Virus record (IMG/VR): IMGVR_UViG_3300046506_000310
Coordinates: 1 to 31,858 of that record
From: a virus
Length of the DNA stretch: 31,858 bases
Direction: 5' to 3' (one strand)
Part shown: positions 1 to 6,648 of the stretch, in pieces
Position numbering within the stretch: the stretch's first letter is position 1
How the letters are laid out: each line of letters starts with the position of its first letter
The notes under the pieces: model-generated
What the model was told of the DNA's origin: nothing
Databases searched by the model: none
What the model saw: the letters and a program-made list of their open reading frames with translations, nothing else
Position numbers and translations under genes: made by a program

Positions 1-202
1 CGACCCGCGACTCGACGATGCCCTCGTCACGCAGCACACCGAGAGCCTGCCGGATGGTCATCTGTGAAGCGCCGTATTCCTCGGTGAGCTTCCGCTCGGC
101 CGGCAGTTTGCGCTTCTCTCCGAACTCCTCGGCATGGATGCGCCTACGCAGGTCGTCGGCGATCTCCCGGTACTTGTGCGGCTCGCCGGGCTTGCGTGAC
201 AC
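1..202 (-). CDS. GntR-family transcriptional regulator (N-terminal part, cut by window edge)
   Basis: The gene reads leftwards and runs off the window, so only about 67 residues are visible. They form a GntR-type winged helix-turn-helix: YREIADDLRRRI, then KLPAERKLTEEYGAS and MTIRQALGVLRDEG, the usual order of helix 1, the LPSER-like box and the recognition helix. I chose the GTG at 202 because AGGAG lies seven bases upstream; an ATG at 226 is in frame but has no good ribosome site. The effector domain is outside the window, so the subfamily (HutC/UTRA, KorSA-like) cannot be assigned. GntR repressors of this size often control transfer or replication genes in Streptomyces integrative elements, but that role is inference. 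It diverges from the HNH gene at 383 and may bind the inverted repeat between them. Confidence 0.85.
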   Translation of the reverse strand, partial: MSRKPGEPHKYREIADDLRRRIHAEEFGEKRKLPAERKLTEEYGASQMTIRQALGVLRDEGIVESRV

Positions 203-225
203 GGGCTCTCCTAGGGACGGATTCA

Positions 226-317
226 TCTAGAGCAACGCTACCTGCTCCATATCAGTGCTGGTCAATGAGCGCCTTACTGACTTTCGTATCGAGGACTGGC
301 CTCAATTGCTCTAGAGC
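226..317. promoter_or_regulatory. Inverted pair of TTGCTCTAGA boxes in a divergent promoter region
   Basis: The decamer TTGCTCTAGA occurs on the minus strand at 226-235 and on the plus strand at 306-315. The right copy extends into the perfect palindrome GCTCTAGAGC (308-317). The pair sits between the GntR gene (leftward from 202) and the HNH gene (rightward from 383). Paired inverted boxes between a GntR gene and its divergent neighbour are the usual arrangement of an autoregulatory operator, so GntR binding is a reasonable inference. Confidence 0.5.
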
Positions 318-382
318 GCTACGGTGGCGTAGTCACCGCGTCGCTGTGAGTACCAACACAGCGGAAGGGAGCGCTTGCACGC

Positions 383-964
383 ATGCACATCCGCCGGAAG
401 CCGAAACACGAAAGCGGCATCAAGTGCGACATCCACAAGATCTATTCGCTCAGCTGTGATGACTACGACGCCCTATGGGAGCGAAGCGGCGGAGTCTGTG
501 AAGCGTGCGGCTTCGAGCCCGACTCTCGCGGTCGGCGCGGCCTCGTCATCGACCACGACCACAAGTACGGGAACGCTGCCGTCAGGGGACTCATCTGCCG
601 CTGGTGCAATACCGCGCTCGGCGTACTGGAGAACCCGGACGTCCACCCGGCCTTCGGACCAGGCCCCGGCAGCTCGTTTCGCAGCTACCTGCATCGCGCC
701 TGGTTCGTTCGCGTCCCTGACCCCAAGGGAGATACCGGCGAGTCCGTGGATCGTGCGCTCCTCGATCGAGAGATCAAAGAGTGGCGGAAGTACAACAAGG
801 CCCTGTTCTCGACAGACCCCAAGGCCGCCTTGGTCCCACTCGACAAGGCTGCGGTGACCGCCAGGATCCTTCGAGAAGAGATGAGCCACCACGCATTCGC
901 CGCCCTCGTCCGCGCCGTCAACGCGATCGCCGACGACGCCCAGAAGAAACGCGCCGCCCGATAG
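383..964 (+). CDS. HNH endonuclease, recombination endonuclease VII-like
   Basis: A 193-aa protein with the endonuclease VII type of HNH/beta-beta-alpha-metal fold. A zinc pair C39/C42 (GVCEACG) is followed by the catalytic DHDH box at 57-60 and a second zinc pair with the final N at 72-76 (ICRWCN). This is the signature of T4 gp49-like nucleases that resolve branched DNA and of many phage HNH nicking enzymes. The C-terminal 110 residues are charged and unrecognised. The nearest purine-rich site (GGGAG) is rather far from the ATG, so the start is less certain than the domain. A relative with the same core lies at 10692-11300. It could serve in recombination-intermediate processing or as a free-standing homing nuclease; the sequence does not decide. 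Confidence 0.85.
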   Translation: MHIRRKPKHESGIKCDIHKIYSLSCDDYDALWERSGGVCEACGFEPDSRGRRGLVIDHDHKYGNAAVRGLICRWCNTALGVLENPDVHPAFGPGPGSSFRSYLHRAWFVRVPDPKGDTGESVDRALLDREIKEWRKYNKALFSTDPKAALVPLDKAAVTARILREEMSHHAFAALVRAVNAIADDAQKKRAAR

Positions 965-1602
965 AACGCGAACGGCCGGGTGCGGCAACAGTCCCGCCCA
1001 CAGCAAGCCATTTCCAGCCGTCTCTCCCGACGTCACATATCCGCCCACTTGAGACAAGGACACATATCGGCAGGTCTGTCAAAGTTCGCCGACCATGGCG
1101 TTCCCGCAGATCTGCGCACTGTGCAGCGCGTTGCTCGATTCAGCTTCCGTCGCGAACGGCTACGGCAGGCTGAGGCCGGAAGTTGAACCATACGGTCGAG
1201 CGGCCCACCCTTCCCTCGACCGTACAGTTCCGGCCGTTCGGCCCGCACCCGCTATGCCCGGTTCACCGGGTATGCCGCACTGGAGGACTCGTTGAATGGC
1301 AGGTCGCGTGAACATAGTTTGTCGGTTGCCCATAGGAAATCGTGCAGGTCCCGGGCTCGCGACTTTGTACAAAAGTGCTGGCCAGGCAAGTTATACGCGT
1401 CATAAAGGTGGGGAACTGGCCTACCCGGCCTACCCCAGGTAGGCCAGCCGGATCTTGCCGCAAGCTTTGTGTCTGATTGCCGTTCGCCGGATACGGTCCC
1501 GGCAACGCGAACGGCCGGGCGGTCATCACCCGCCCGGCCAGTTCAACCAGCGAGTTCGCACCTCGCTGATCAGTGATCCGTCTCGCGAAAGAAGGAATCC
1601 TC
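965..1602. other. Non-coding stretch with several inverted repeats
   Basis: No convincing gene is visible in about 640 bases. It contains a 10-bp perfect inverted repeat at 1191-1200/1215-1224 (TACGGTCGAG and its complement), a near-perfect palindrome at 1255-1272 (arms TGCCCGGT/ACCGGGTA), a TTTGTACAAA palindrome near 1365-1375, and the three-armed repeat at 1416-1447 listed separately. A less GC-rich patch around 1300-1410 may hold the promoter for the gene at 1603. The first hairpin could end transcription of the HNH gene, but it is 230 bases downstream. Confidence 0.5.
1416..1447 (+). promoter_or_regulatory. Three-armed repeat able to form two alternative hairpins
   Basis: The arm CTGGCCTACC (1416-1425) is followed by a partial second copy GGCCTACC (1427-1434) and the inverted partner GGTAGGCCAG (1438-1447). 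The partner can pair with the first arm (10 bp, 12-nt loop) or with the second (8 bp, 3-nt loop). It lies about 155 bases upstream of the start at 1603. It could be a multi-site operator or an RNA switch or attenuator; there is no U-run, so a simple terminator is less likely. Confidence 0.4.
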
Positions 1603-2022
1603 ATGACTGTAGCAAGCCCCGAGTCCCCCGTCGCAGCCCTGCTCGCGCCTGCGGCGTCCGTCACGCCGCGTCTGTCCCCCGCCCTCGTGAACGGCCAGCG
1701 CGTGTGGCTGGAATGTCCGTCTTGGTGCACCGAAGATCACGTCGCGGCGAACGAGCGGCACCTGGAGGACGTCTGCCACGGCTCCCGAGCGGCGGATCTG
1801 ATCGTGCCGCGCGAGGACGGTTCGGCGCGACTGATGCTGCTCACGCGGCTGATCGCCGGGAACTACGGCACGGAGAAGGACCGCCAGCCGCTTGTGACAG
1901 TCGACGTCGACGACGTGCAGGGCATGTACCTGTCGGCCGACGACGCGGACGAGTTCGCCGACGGGCTGGTGGTGTTCGCCGAGGAGATTCGGGCGCTGGC
2001 CCGGGTGGCGCGTAGCGCGTAG
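1603..2022 (+). CDS. DUF6907-type small protein
   Basis: A 139-aa acidic protein. The region around WLECPSWCTEDHVAANERH and the later TVDVDDVQGMYLS match the PSWC-x2-DH pattern I associate with DUF6907, a family common in Streptomyces chromosomes and mobile elements and without known biochemistry. The ATG at 1603 has AGAAGGA upstream; an in-frame ATG at 1573 lacks one. The cysteine, histidine and aspartate residues of the WC-x2-DH box could bind metal, but this is not established. It is a single-gene unit ending in a strong hairpin at 2034-2067 that faces the convergent gene on the other strand. The family name is from memory of the motif. Confidence 0.8.
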   Translation: MTVASPESPVAALLAPAASVTPRLSPALVNGQRVWLECPSWCTEDHVAANERHLEDVCHGSRAADLIVPREDGSARLMLLTRLIAGNYGTEKDRQPLVTVDVDDVQGMYLSADDADEFADGLVVFAEEIRALARVARSA

Positions 2023-2033
2023 CCGCACCAGGA

Positions 2034-2067
2034 AGCGCCCCCGGCTCCGGTTGGAGTCGGGGGCGCT
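2034..2067. terminator. Bidirectional hairpin terminator
   Basis: A perfect 10-bp stem (AGCGCCCCCG at 2034-2043 with CGGGGGCGCT at 2058-2067) continues through one G-T pair and four more pairs to a GGTT loop. It lies 12 bases after the plus-strand stop and 7 bases from the stop of the convergent minus-strand gene, so it probably serves both. Confidence 0.8.
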
Positions 2068-2073
2068 GTGCTG

Positions 2074-2826
2074 TCAGTCGTCGGGGTCGCGTTCCTGCTG
2101 CTCGCTGTTGTCGCTGGCCGCCTGCGCGCCGGCCGATTTGATCCGGTCGTCGATGACGATGGCCACGGGGTCGCCGCCGGTGCCGCTGTGCGGATCCTTC
2201 GCGACGGCCTTCACCGTCTTGGCGATGCGCCCGTACACGTGCTGGGCGATGGCCGCGGTACCCGGGTCGGCGTCTGCGGCCTGGTGGACGGCCTGGAGGC
2301 TGGTGAGGGCGGCGACGAGGGACGGCCCGGAGACCTGCACCCTGACGATGCCGTCTTTCTCTTCGACGCCGCCAGGAATGTGGAAGTGGCGGTCTTGGCC
2401 GGCGTGTTCGACGAGGAACGCCCACGTGTCTCGGTGGACGCGGAGTTCGGCGGCGGAGATGCCGGCTGCGGCGAGGAGGAGTTTCGGGTGCTTGTCTTCC
2501 TTGCCTTCGTCCTGGTCGCCGTCAGCTGGCTGCTCGCTGCGCGGGCCAGTTGCCTGTTCCGCGGGTGCTTCGCGTCGCTGCGTGTTGGCGCGGAGGGTGG
2601 CGAGGTCGCCCCTGATGGAGGTGAGTTGGCCGAAGAGGATGTCCCGGTTCTCGCCGAGCGCCCGCCGGACGACTTCCCGGGTGTCGTTGAGGTGATCGCG
2701 CGCGGCGGTGATGGTCGCGGTGTCGATGCGGTCGATGCTCCGCTGCTGGTTATCGACCTGCTGCCGTAGCGCAGCGAGTTCCGTCAGGATGTCTTGTAGC
2801 TGCTGGCTGTAGTCCTTGCCGAACAT
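2074..2826 (-). CDS. Coiled-coil protein of unknown function
   Basis: A 250-aa protein starting MFGKDYSQQLQDILTEL. Residues about 5-80 have heptad-like leucine, isoleucine and polar spacing with repeated arginines (LAALRQQVDNQQRSIDRI), predicting a coiled coil. Residues 85-110 form a low-complexity acidic linker. A second, more globular part (about 112-235) has alternating charge. No enzyme motif is visible. The shape suggests a self-assembling or DNA-scaffolding protein, but no function can be assigned. A strong hairpin (2034-2067) ends the unit on its downstream side. Confidence 0.75.
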   Translation of the reverse strand: MFGKDYSQQLQDILTELAALRQQVDNQQRSIDRIDTATITAARDHLNDTREVVRRALGENRDILFGQLTSIRGDLATLRANTQRREAPAEQATGPRSEQPADGDQDEGKEDKHPKLLLAAAGISAAELRVHRDTWAFLVEHAGQDRHFHIPGGVEEKDGIVRVQVSGPSLVAALTSLQAVHQAADADPGTAAIAQHVYGRIAKTVKAVAKDPHSGTGGDPVAIVIDDRIKSAGAQAASDNSEQQERDPDD

Positions 2827-2920
2827 CCAGGCCCCCCTTGTCGTCGGCTGACCTGGTCAGGGTGGGGGTGGGACATGACGGGGGCAAGGTCGCGAACCGG
2901 ACAGTTGCGGGTTGAAGGGC

Positions 2921-2946
2921 CCCCCGCAGCCATTCGGCTGCGGGGG
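2921..2946 (-). terminator. Hairpin terminator after the 2962-3339 gene
   Basis: An 11-bp perfect stem (CCCCCGCAGCC at 2921-2931 with GGCTGCGGGGG at 2936-2946) closes a four-base loop 15 bases downstream of the stop of the minus-strand gene that ends at 2962. Confidence 0.75.
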
Positions 2947-2961
2947 CGCTGACGTCCGGGC

Positions 2962-3339
2962 TTACTGCGGTGGCTGCTGGTGTGGGTCGGCTGGCATCTT
3001 CAGGATGACCTCGCGGTATTCGCCTCGGGGGTCGTCGGCGAATGATCGGCCGATGTTGTGGCCGAGCTGCTCGAGGAAGACGTCGATCTCTTCCCACAGG
3101 TTGATCCAGTTGTCGTCGAGTGGGTACTGCGCCTGGAGCCAGCGGTCGAGAACGCGGTCGCAGCCGCCTTTGTGGGAGGCGAAGAGCGGGGATTGCTGTC
3201 GCAGGTCGCCCTTGCCGCCGGCTCGGATGCACCAGACGACGTTGCCTTCACCGACGACCTGCTTGCGGCAGGTGTCGCAGATGACGGCCGGGCAGTTCAT
3301 CGCCTCCGGCTCGCCGCTGTAGGGGACGTATTCGATCAC
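2962..3339 (-). CDS. Small cysteine-containing protein, unknown function
   Basis: A 125-aa protein with a GTG start at 3339 and GGAGAAACC as ribosome site. The N-terminal part has CPAVICDTCRKQVVGEGNVVWC, a plausible treble-clef or zinc-ribbon set of cysteines. The middle (CDRVLDRWLQAQYPLDDNWINLWEE, in pieces) is helical and acidic. The C-terminus ends in a Gln/Pro tail. Proteins of this shape are frequent in Streptomyces phages and elements. I cannot name a family. It forms a one-gene unit with its own terminator. Confidence 0.7.
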   Translation of the reverse strand: MIEYVPYSGEPEAMNCPAVICDTCRKQVVGEGNVVWCIRAGGKGDLRQQSPLFASHKGGCDRVLDRWLQAQYPLDDNWINLWEEIDVFLEQLGHNIGRSFADDPRGEYREVILKMPADPHQQPPQ

Positions 3340-3370
3340 AGGTTTCTCCGGTGCGGGACGGATCGGCTGG

Positions 3371-3616
3371 CTAGCCGAGGTAGTTGATCTGCAGCACGGT
3401 GATGGTCTTCAGCGTGTGCCCGACGAGCAGGACGGCGAACGCCTGCTCAGTGACGATCATCCGCACGACCCCGTCATCCTCGCTGTAGGGCTGGGTGGCG
3501 GCGATGGGGTCGTGGCAGGCGTCGGCTAACGCGAGGGTGAGGGTTTCACTCGCGGCCGGGGGCATCGCCTCGTGGACGGCTTCGGCGGCAGGGTCGTACT
3601 TGAGGCGATAGATCAC
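3371..3616 (-). CDS. RelE/ParE-like toxin fold candidate
   Basis: An 81-aa protein read from a GTG at 3616 (GGAG six bases upstream; a longer upstream start has no ribosome site). The predicted order is strand (IYRLKYDP), two helices (AAEAVHEAMPPAA, ETLTLALADACHDPI), then strands (GVVRMIVTEQAFAVLLVGH and KTITVLQINYLG). This matches the compact RelE/ParE fold in length and order. The usual RelE catalytic residues are not obvious, as in many ParE-like or inactive members. The gene upstream on the same strand (3724-4008) has antitoxin-like size and helical content. Toxin-antitoxin assignment is inference from fold pattern and pairing. It could instead be a small housekeeping regulator of the element. 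Confidence 0.65.
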   Translation of the reverse strand: MIYRLKYDPAAEAVHEAMPPAASETLTLALADACHDPIAATQPYSEDDGVVRMIVTEQAFAVLLVGHTLKTITVLQINYLG

Positions 3617-3723
3617 GCAATGCTCCCAGAAGGCATGACTATGTAGTGGTAGCAGTGATCTCCCCAAGTCCCGAGTGGGAAGAGTAGCCGAGCGGCGACT
3701 GTGCGTGTCGGGCCTTCCGGGAA

Positions 3724-4008
3724 TCAGGCGGCGCCGCGGGCGCGGATACGCGCAGCGTCGGCGAGGACGCGGTCAGTGACGTCGATCCATTCGCCGGGAG
3801 GCTCTTCGCCGCGGGCTTCGGCAGCAGCGATCTGGCGCCCGCGCTCGACGGCGGTGAGGGTGTCCTTCGCGATGCGCTCCCAGCGGGCGAACACGGTAAG
3901 CAGCTGGTGCGCTGGCGCACGGTTGATCTCGCCGAGGAAGCGCTGGGCGAGGGCAGGATTGCCGAGGGCGTCACGGATGGACTCGATGGTCCACGGCTGG
4001 TCGCTCAT
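3724..4008 (-). CDS. Small helical protein, possible antitoxin partner
   Basis: A 94-aa protein from an ATG at 4008 with GGGAGG upstream. It is almost entirely helical (TIESIRDALGNPALAQRF, then LLTVFARWERIAKDTLTAVE) and very charged, with a basic C-terminus. It precedes the RelE-like gene by about 107 bases on the same strand, the antitoxin-first order typical of type II pairs. No ribbon-helix-helix, Phd or Xre motif is evident, so DNA binding is unproven. The 24-bp perfect palindrome just upstream (4061-4084) would be a natural autoregulatory operator. Confidence is good for the gene and modest for the role. Confidence 0.7.
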   Translation of the reverse strand: MSDQPWTIESIRDALGNPALAQRFLGEINRAPAHQLLTVFARWERIAKDTLTAVERGRQIAAAEARGEEPPGEWIDVTDRVLADAARIRARGAA

Positions 4009-4060
4009 CGCTGCCTCCCGCTGAAAGTGGTACCGCTTTTGCAGCGTAGCGTTTTCTCTA

Positions 4061-4084
4061 CCCCATGGTGATATCACCATGGGG
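4061..4084. promoter_or_regulatory. 24-bp perfect palindrome upstream of the toxin-antitoxin-like pair
   Basis: The left half is CCCCATGGTGAT (4061-4072) and the right half (4073-4084) is its exact complement. It lies 52 bases upstream of the 4008 start. Immediately on the gene side are two AGCG(T/C)-TTT-rich boxes (about 4034-4055), which may include the promoter. A perfect uninterrupted palindrome of this length is typical of a dimeric repressor operator rather than a terminator. Confidence 0.65.
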
Positions 4085-4222
4085 ATTCCCGCCCGCCTGA
4101 CCCCCGTGCCGGATCCCGGCCGGGGGCGTTCCTGTGTCACGCCTGCTGCTCGCCGCCGTTCGCAACATGCCCCATTTGGCCGCATTTCGGTGTCGGACGG
4201 TGTGGTGCGGCGTTAGGCGTGC

Positions 4223-4402
4223 ATGAGCAGGAGCCGGAAAATGCGGGATCTGTCGCCTCAGGCGTTCGACCAGCTGCGGACACAGTTGGCCCGTGCCGCT
4301 GCCGGGGTGGCCAGGGAGAAAGTGCCACGGCAGCGGCCTCGTCCGACGCCTGCGGAACCGGATGGCGGCGGCGGTGAGGCGGGGCCGCCAAGTTCGAGCT
4401 GA
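4223..4402 (+). CDS. Possible 59-aa protein, unknown
   Basis: A short plus-strand frame, MSRSRKMRDLSPQAFDQLR onwards, with a basic helical first half and a Pro/Gly/Ser-rich tail. Third positions are mostly G or C, and AGGCG precedes the ATG at a short distance. It stands alone between minus-strand genes. It could be a small DNA- or RNA-binding protein. The opposite strand also has an open frame (4137-4391) but with unlikely Pro/His/Arg composition. Whether either is translated is uncertain. Confidence 0.4.
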   Translation: MSRSRKMRDLSPQAFDQLRTQLARAAAGVAREKVPRQRPRPTPAEPDGGGGEAGPPSSS

Positions 4403-4644
4403 GTCAACGCTTCCCCGCCTGGCCGGCCTTCCTGGGTGCTGAGTTCGCTTCTGGCGGCCTCCGGGGGCCGGGGTGGGGAGTTGGTACTCCGGGCGTCTCC
4501 TGGGCGCTCTGGCGGCCGTCTGTCACGCCGCCGCCTCCCCTCGCGGCCCTGTGCGCCCGTCTGCGGCTCTCGCAGCCTCCCGGACGCGAGCGCCGTTCGC
4601 GGCCTCCTGGACGCCCTCAGGGCCGCCTGCGGGCTCCTGGAGGG
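4403..4644. repeat. Degenerate GC-rich direct repeats, no gene
   Basis: A motif of the form YTCGC(A/G)GCCTCC(C/T)GGACGC occurs at 4569-4587 and 4596-4614 (27 bases apart). Weaker relatives (GCGGCCTCCGGG, GGGCTCCTGGAGG) lie near 4453 and 4630. Open frames across it have low-complexity Leu/Ser/Arg content. It lies downstream of the LuxR-type gene and may simply be decayed repeat DNA or structured 3' RNA. Confidence 0.35.
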
Positions 4645-4884
4645 TCACGCTGCCTCCCGCTGCTGCTCGGGAATGTGAATCTCGTGCACGCCCAACTCGC
4701 CCACCGCGAGCGCGATCGCCACGGCCTGCGCCCGATCCTTGGCCCCCAGCCGGCGATATGCGGCGGTGAGGATCTCGGCGACCGAGTGCGGGGTGACGCC
4801 ACGCCAGGCGGCAATCTCCGCGTTGCTGTTGCCGTTCGCGGCCAGCACCATCACCTGCCGCTGCCGGGCGGTCAGCGCCCTCAC
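4645..4884 (-). CDS. Stand-alone LuxR-type HTH protein
   Basis: A 79-aa protein consisting of little more than a GerE/LuxR DNA-binding domain: LTARQRQVMVLAANGNSNAEIA, recognition helix TPHSVAEILTAAYRRLG, then DRAQAVAIALAVGELG. The GTG at 4884 overlaps the stop of the preceding gene as GTGA, with GGAGG inside that gene, so the two are translationally coupled. No receiver, PAS or other sensor domain is present, so any signal must come from a partner or from its own level. DNA binding is well supported; the target is unknown. The start upstream at 5094 would add a low-complexity Arg/Gly run read out of frame from neighbours and is rejected. Confidence 0.85.
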   Translation of the reverse strand: MRALTARQRQVMVLAANGNSNAEIAAWRGVTPHSVAEILTAAYRRLGAKDRAQAVAIALAVGELGVHEIHIPEQQREAA

Positions 4885-5081
4885 GCCCGCCTCCGCACTT
4901 CGCGCCGTCCGCCGGCCCCGCGTTTGATCCGCCCGCCCGCGTCGAGGTGGCCGTCGGCGGTGGCCAGCATCCGCACCGCGCGGGCCAGGATCGCGGCCGG
5001 AGTCTCGCCCGGGTAGCAGCGACGCAGCGTCTCCGCCGTCGGTAGGTCGAGACAGACCAGCGGCAGCGGGCGGGCCGTCAC
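4881..5081 (-). CDS. Small basic protein coupled to the LuxR-type gene
   Basis: A 66-aa protein from a GTG at 5081 that overlaps the upstream stop. It begins MTARPLPLVCLDLPTAETLR and has a helical middle (ETPAAILARAVRMLATADGH) and a very basic C-terminus (KRGAGGRREVRRRA). The middle resembles the short dimerising helices of ribbon-helix-helix proteins, but this is only a shape impression. It is the second gene of a three-gene coupled unit 5416-4645. Function unknown. Confidence 0.65.
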   Translation of the reverse strand: MTARPLPLVCLDLPTAETLRRCYPGETPAAILARAVRMLATADGHLDAGGRIKRGAGGRREVRRRA

Positions 5082-5416
5082 GACGCGGTTCCATTGATCT
5101 TGCGGGCCACTGCGAGGGCGTGCTCGTCTCGCTCTGTCACGGGCTCACCATCGGCCGGGTTGTCCCAAGTGCGGGCCTCGCAGTCGAGCCAGTCGGCGAG
5201 GGCGAGACCGACGCCGGGGTGCATGGCGGCGGCGAACTCCCCCGCCGGGCCGCCGAACCCGTTGTCGACACCGCGGGCGTACAGGTTCGGGTACTCGTGG
5301 GGCGGGAAGCCGACGGAACCCCAATACGGGTTCGCGGCAATGTCGGCAGTGGCGTCGACTGTAAGGCTGCGCAGCTTCTCGGCTGCGGTGCGGAGTTCGT
5401 CGGCGGGTGTGGTCAT
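5078..5416 (-). CDS. Conserved-type acidic protein, unknown function
   Basis: A 112-aa protein starting MTTPADELRTAAEKLR at the ATG 5416, with GGAGGA upstream. After the opening helix comes ANPYWGSVGFPPHEYPNLYA, then an aspartate- and tryptophan-rich stretch (ALADWLDCEARTWDNPADG) and a final basic helix. Proteins opening with this 'TPADELRTAAEKLR' helix are frequent in Streptomyces genomes and phages, without known function. It is first in a coupled unit with the two genes below. A much longer frame runs upstream into the IS21 element, but it has no ribosome site and different composition and is not used. Confidence 0.75.
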   Translation of the reverse strand: MTTPADELRTAAEKLRSLTVDATADIAANPYWGSVGFPPHEYPNLYARGVDNGFGGPAGEFAAAMHPGVGLALADWLDCEARTWDNPADGEPVTERDEHALAVARKINGTAS

Positions 5417-5469
5417 GTCGTTCCTCCAGGCGGGCGGCGGCCGGAACCACCGCCCGGGGTCGGGGCGGG

Positions 5470-5741
5470 TCAGGGGGCGGGGGTCCACTGCGGGCAGTGG
5501 CTGATCGGGAAGGTGGCGCCCCGGGGTGCGGCGTCGACGTCGCAGGCCTCCGGGTAGTCGCCGCACGCGCACCACTCGCCGGGGTTGCAGGACTCGGTGC
5601 CCTGGACGGCGGGCAGGTGGTGCTCGCACGTCTTGCAGTTCCGCAGGCCCGGGTTCCGCCAGCAGCGCGTCATGTGGTCGCGGATCGCGGCCGGGTCGGC
5701 GCGGGTGTAGCGGCGGCAGAACGGGCACTGGTGCCGCTGCA
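5470..5741 (-). pseudogene. C-terminal part of a zinc-finger-like gene split by the IS21 element
   Basis: This frame encodes QRHQCPFCRRYTRADPAA and a cysteine-rich body with CPFC, CKTC, CNPGEWCACG and EAC clusters, i.e. two or more zinc-binding knuckles. Its first codons abut the left end of the IS21 element. Removing the element and one copy of the 7-bp duplication joins this frame exactly with 9658-9698, giving a 101-aa protein that starts MSAVDLPAPIVVQRHQC with an excellent ribosome site and GTGA coupling to the upstream gene. An ATG is now created across the junction (5742-5740) with AGAGGTG upstream in the IS, so a shortened protein could still be made. Confidence 0.85.
5735..5741. repeat. 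Left copy of the IS21 target-site duplication (CGCTGCA)
   Basis: CGCTGCA directly precedes the left terminal TGT of the element and is repeated directly after its right terminal ACA (9658-9664). Seven bases is within the range for IS21-family elements. An exact duplication indicates a single, fairly recent insertion event. Confidence 0.9.
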
Positions 5742-5952
5742 TGTTTGTAAGCACCTCTTTGGGCCCCACCGCACGGATCAGAAGTGGCTCCACGGAGTAA
5801 GAAGTTGATCTGGCCCCACTCAGCGGTCAGGGAGCCGTGAAAGGCCCGACCGGATGGCCTGTGTGGCCGCACCTGAGCTTCTTCGAAGCCAAGCGTTCTG
5901 CTGTCGGCCAACACTGTCGCGGCTCCGATGGCATGGGCGACAGGATCGTCAC

Positions 5953-6648
5953 ATGCAGCCGATCTTCGTTCTCGTGCACAGTCCGTCCGTAGGCCCCTCG
6001 ACCTGGCGCCCCGTGGCCGAACACCTGACGGCGGCGGGATACCAGGTACAGGTGCCGTCCCTGCTGCACATCGGCGCCGGTGCTCCGCCGTTCTGGCCCC
6101 GCATCGTCAGTGCCGTCCGCGACGACCTCCGGCAGGTCCCGGCTGGCAGCCCCGTCACGTTGGTGGCACACAGCAATGCAGGCTTGTTTCTCCCGGCGAT
6201 CCGCTCGGGCCTCGACCATCCGGTGACCAGCTCGATCTTCGTCGATGCCGCGCTGCCGGCCCTGATCGGACCGACCTCTGTCGCCTCACCCGAGTTGCTG
6301 GAGTTCCTCAGTCCGATGGCCATGAACGGCAGGCTTCCACGGTGGACCGACTGGTGGGACGAGGCAGACGTCGCACCCATGTTCTCCGATCCGACGATGC
6401 GACAGACCGTCATTGAGGAGCAGCCCGCCCTGCCGCTGTCCTACTACGAGCAGCGCATACCGGTCCCCGACGGCTGGGATGACCATCCCTGCTCCTACTT
6501 GCTGTTCGGTCCTCCGTATGACGACCTTGCCGCCGAAGCGCGCGAACGCGGATGGCGTGTGGCACACCTGCCCGGCGCACACCTCCATCAGATCATCGAT
6601 CCTGTCGGCACAGCCCGGCACCTCGTCGAACTCGCCACCACGACATGA
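5953..6648 (+). CDS. Alpha/beta-hydrolase fold protein (IS21 passenger)
   Basis: A 231-aa protein. It shows the canonical order: strand and oxyanion loop FVLVHSPSVG (about 5-14), nucleophile elbow VAHSNAG with Ser74 (71-77), an acid candidate at D190/D191 (FGPPYDD), and catalytic His210 in PGAHLH. The elbow has alanine and asparagine where GxSxG is usual, a variant seen in many Streptomyces esterase- or thioesterase-like hydrolases. The substrate cannot be read from sequence. The ATG at 5953 has AGGA upstream; an earlier in-frame ATG at 5854 would add 33 residues unlike the family. It lies wholly inside the IS21 inverted repeats, ahead of istA, so it moves with the element. No signal peptide, so cytoplasmic. 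Confidence 0.88.
   Translation: MQPIFVLVHSPSVGPSTWRPVAEHLTAAGYQVQVPSLLHIGAGAPPFWPRIVSAVRDDLRQVPAGSPVTLVAHSNAGLFLPAIRSGLDHPVTSSIFVDAALPALIGPTSVASPELLEFLSPMAMNGRLPRWTDWWDEADVAPMFSDPTMRQTVIEEQPALPLSYYEQRIPVPDGWDDHPCSYLLFGPPYDDLAAEARERGWRVAHLPGAHLHQIIDPVGTARHLVELATTT

Noticed and set aside
1362-1376. Resemblance of the TTTGTACAAA palindrome to a lambda-type recombination core
   Set aside because: A ten-base palindrome alone is not evidence; no integrase or partner copy is near, and the element's att site is clearly at the other end.
5078-5914. Upstream-extended form of the 112-aa protein
   Set aside because: The extension crosses the IS21 junction and has no ribosome site, while the ATG at 5416 has a strong one.
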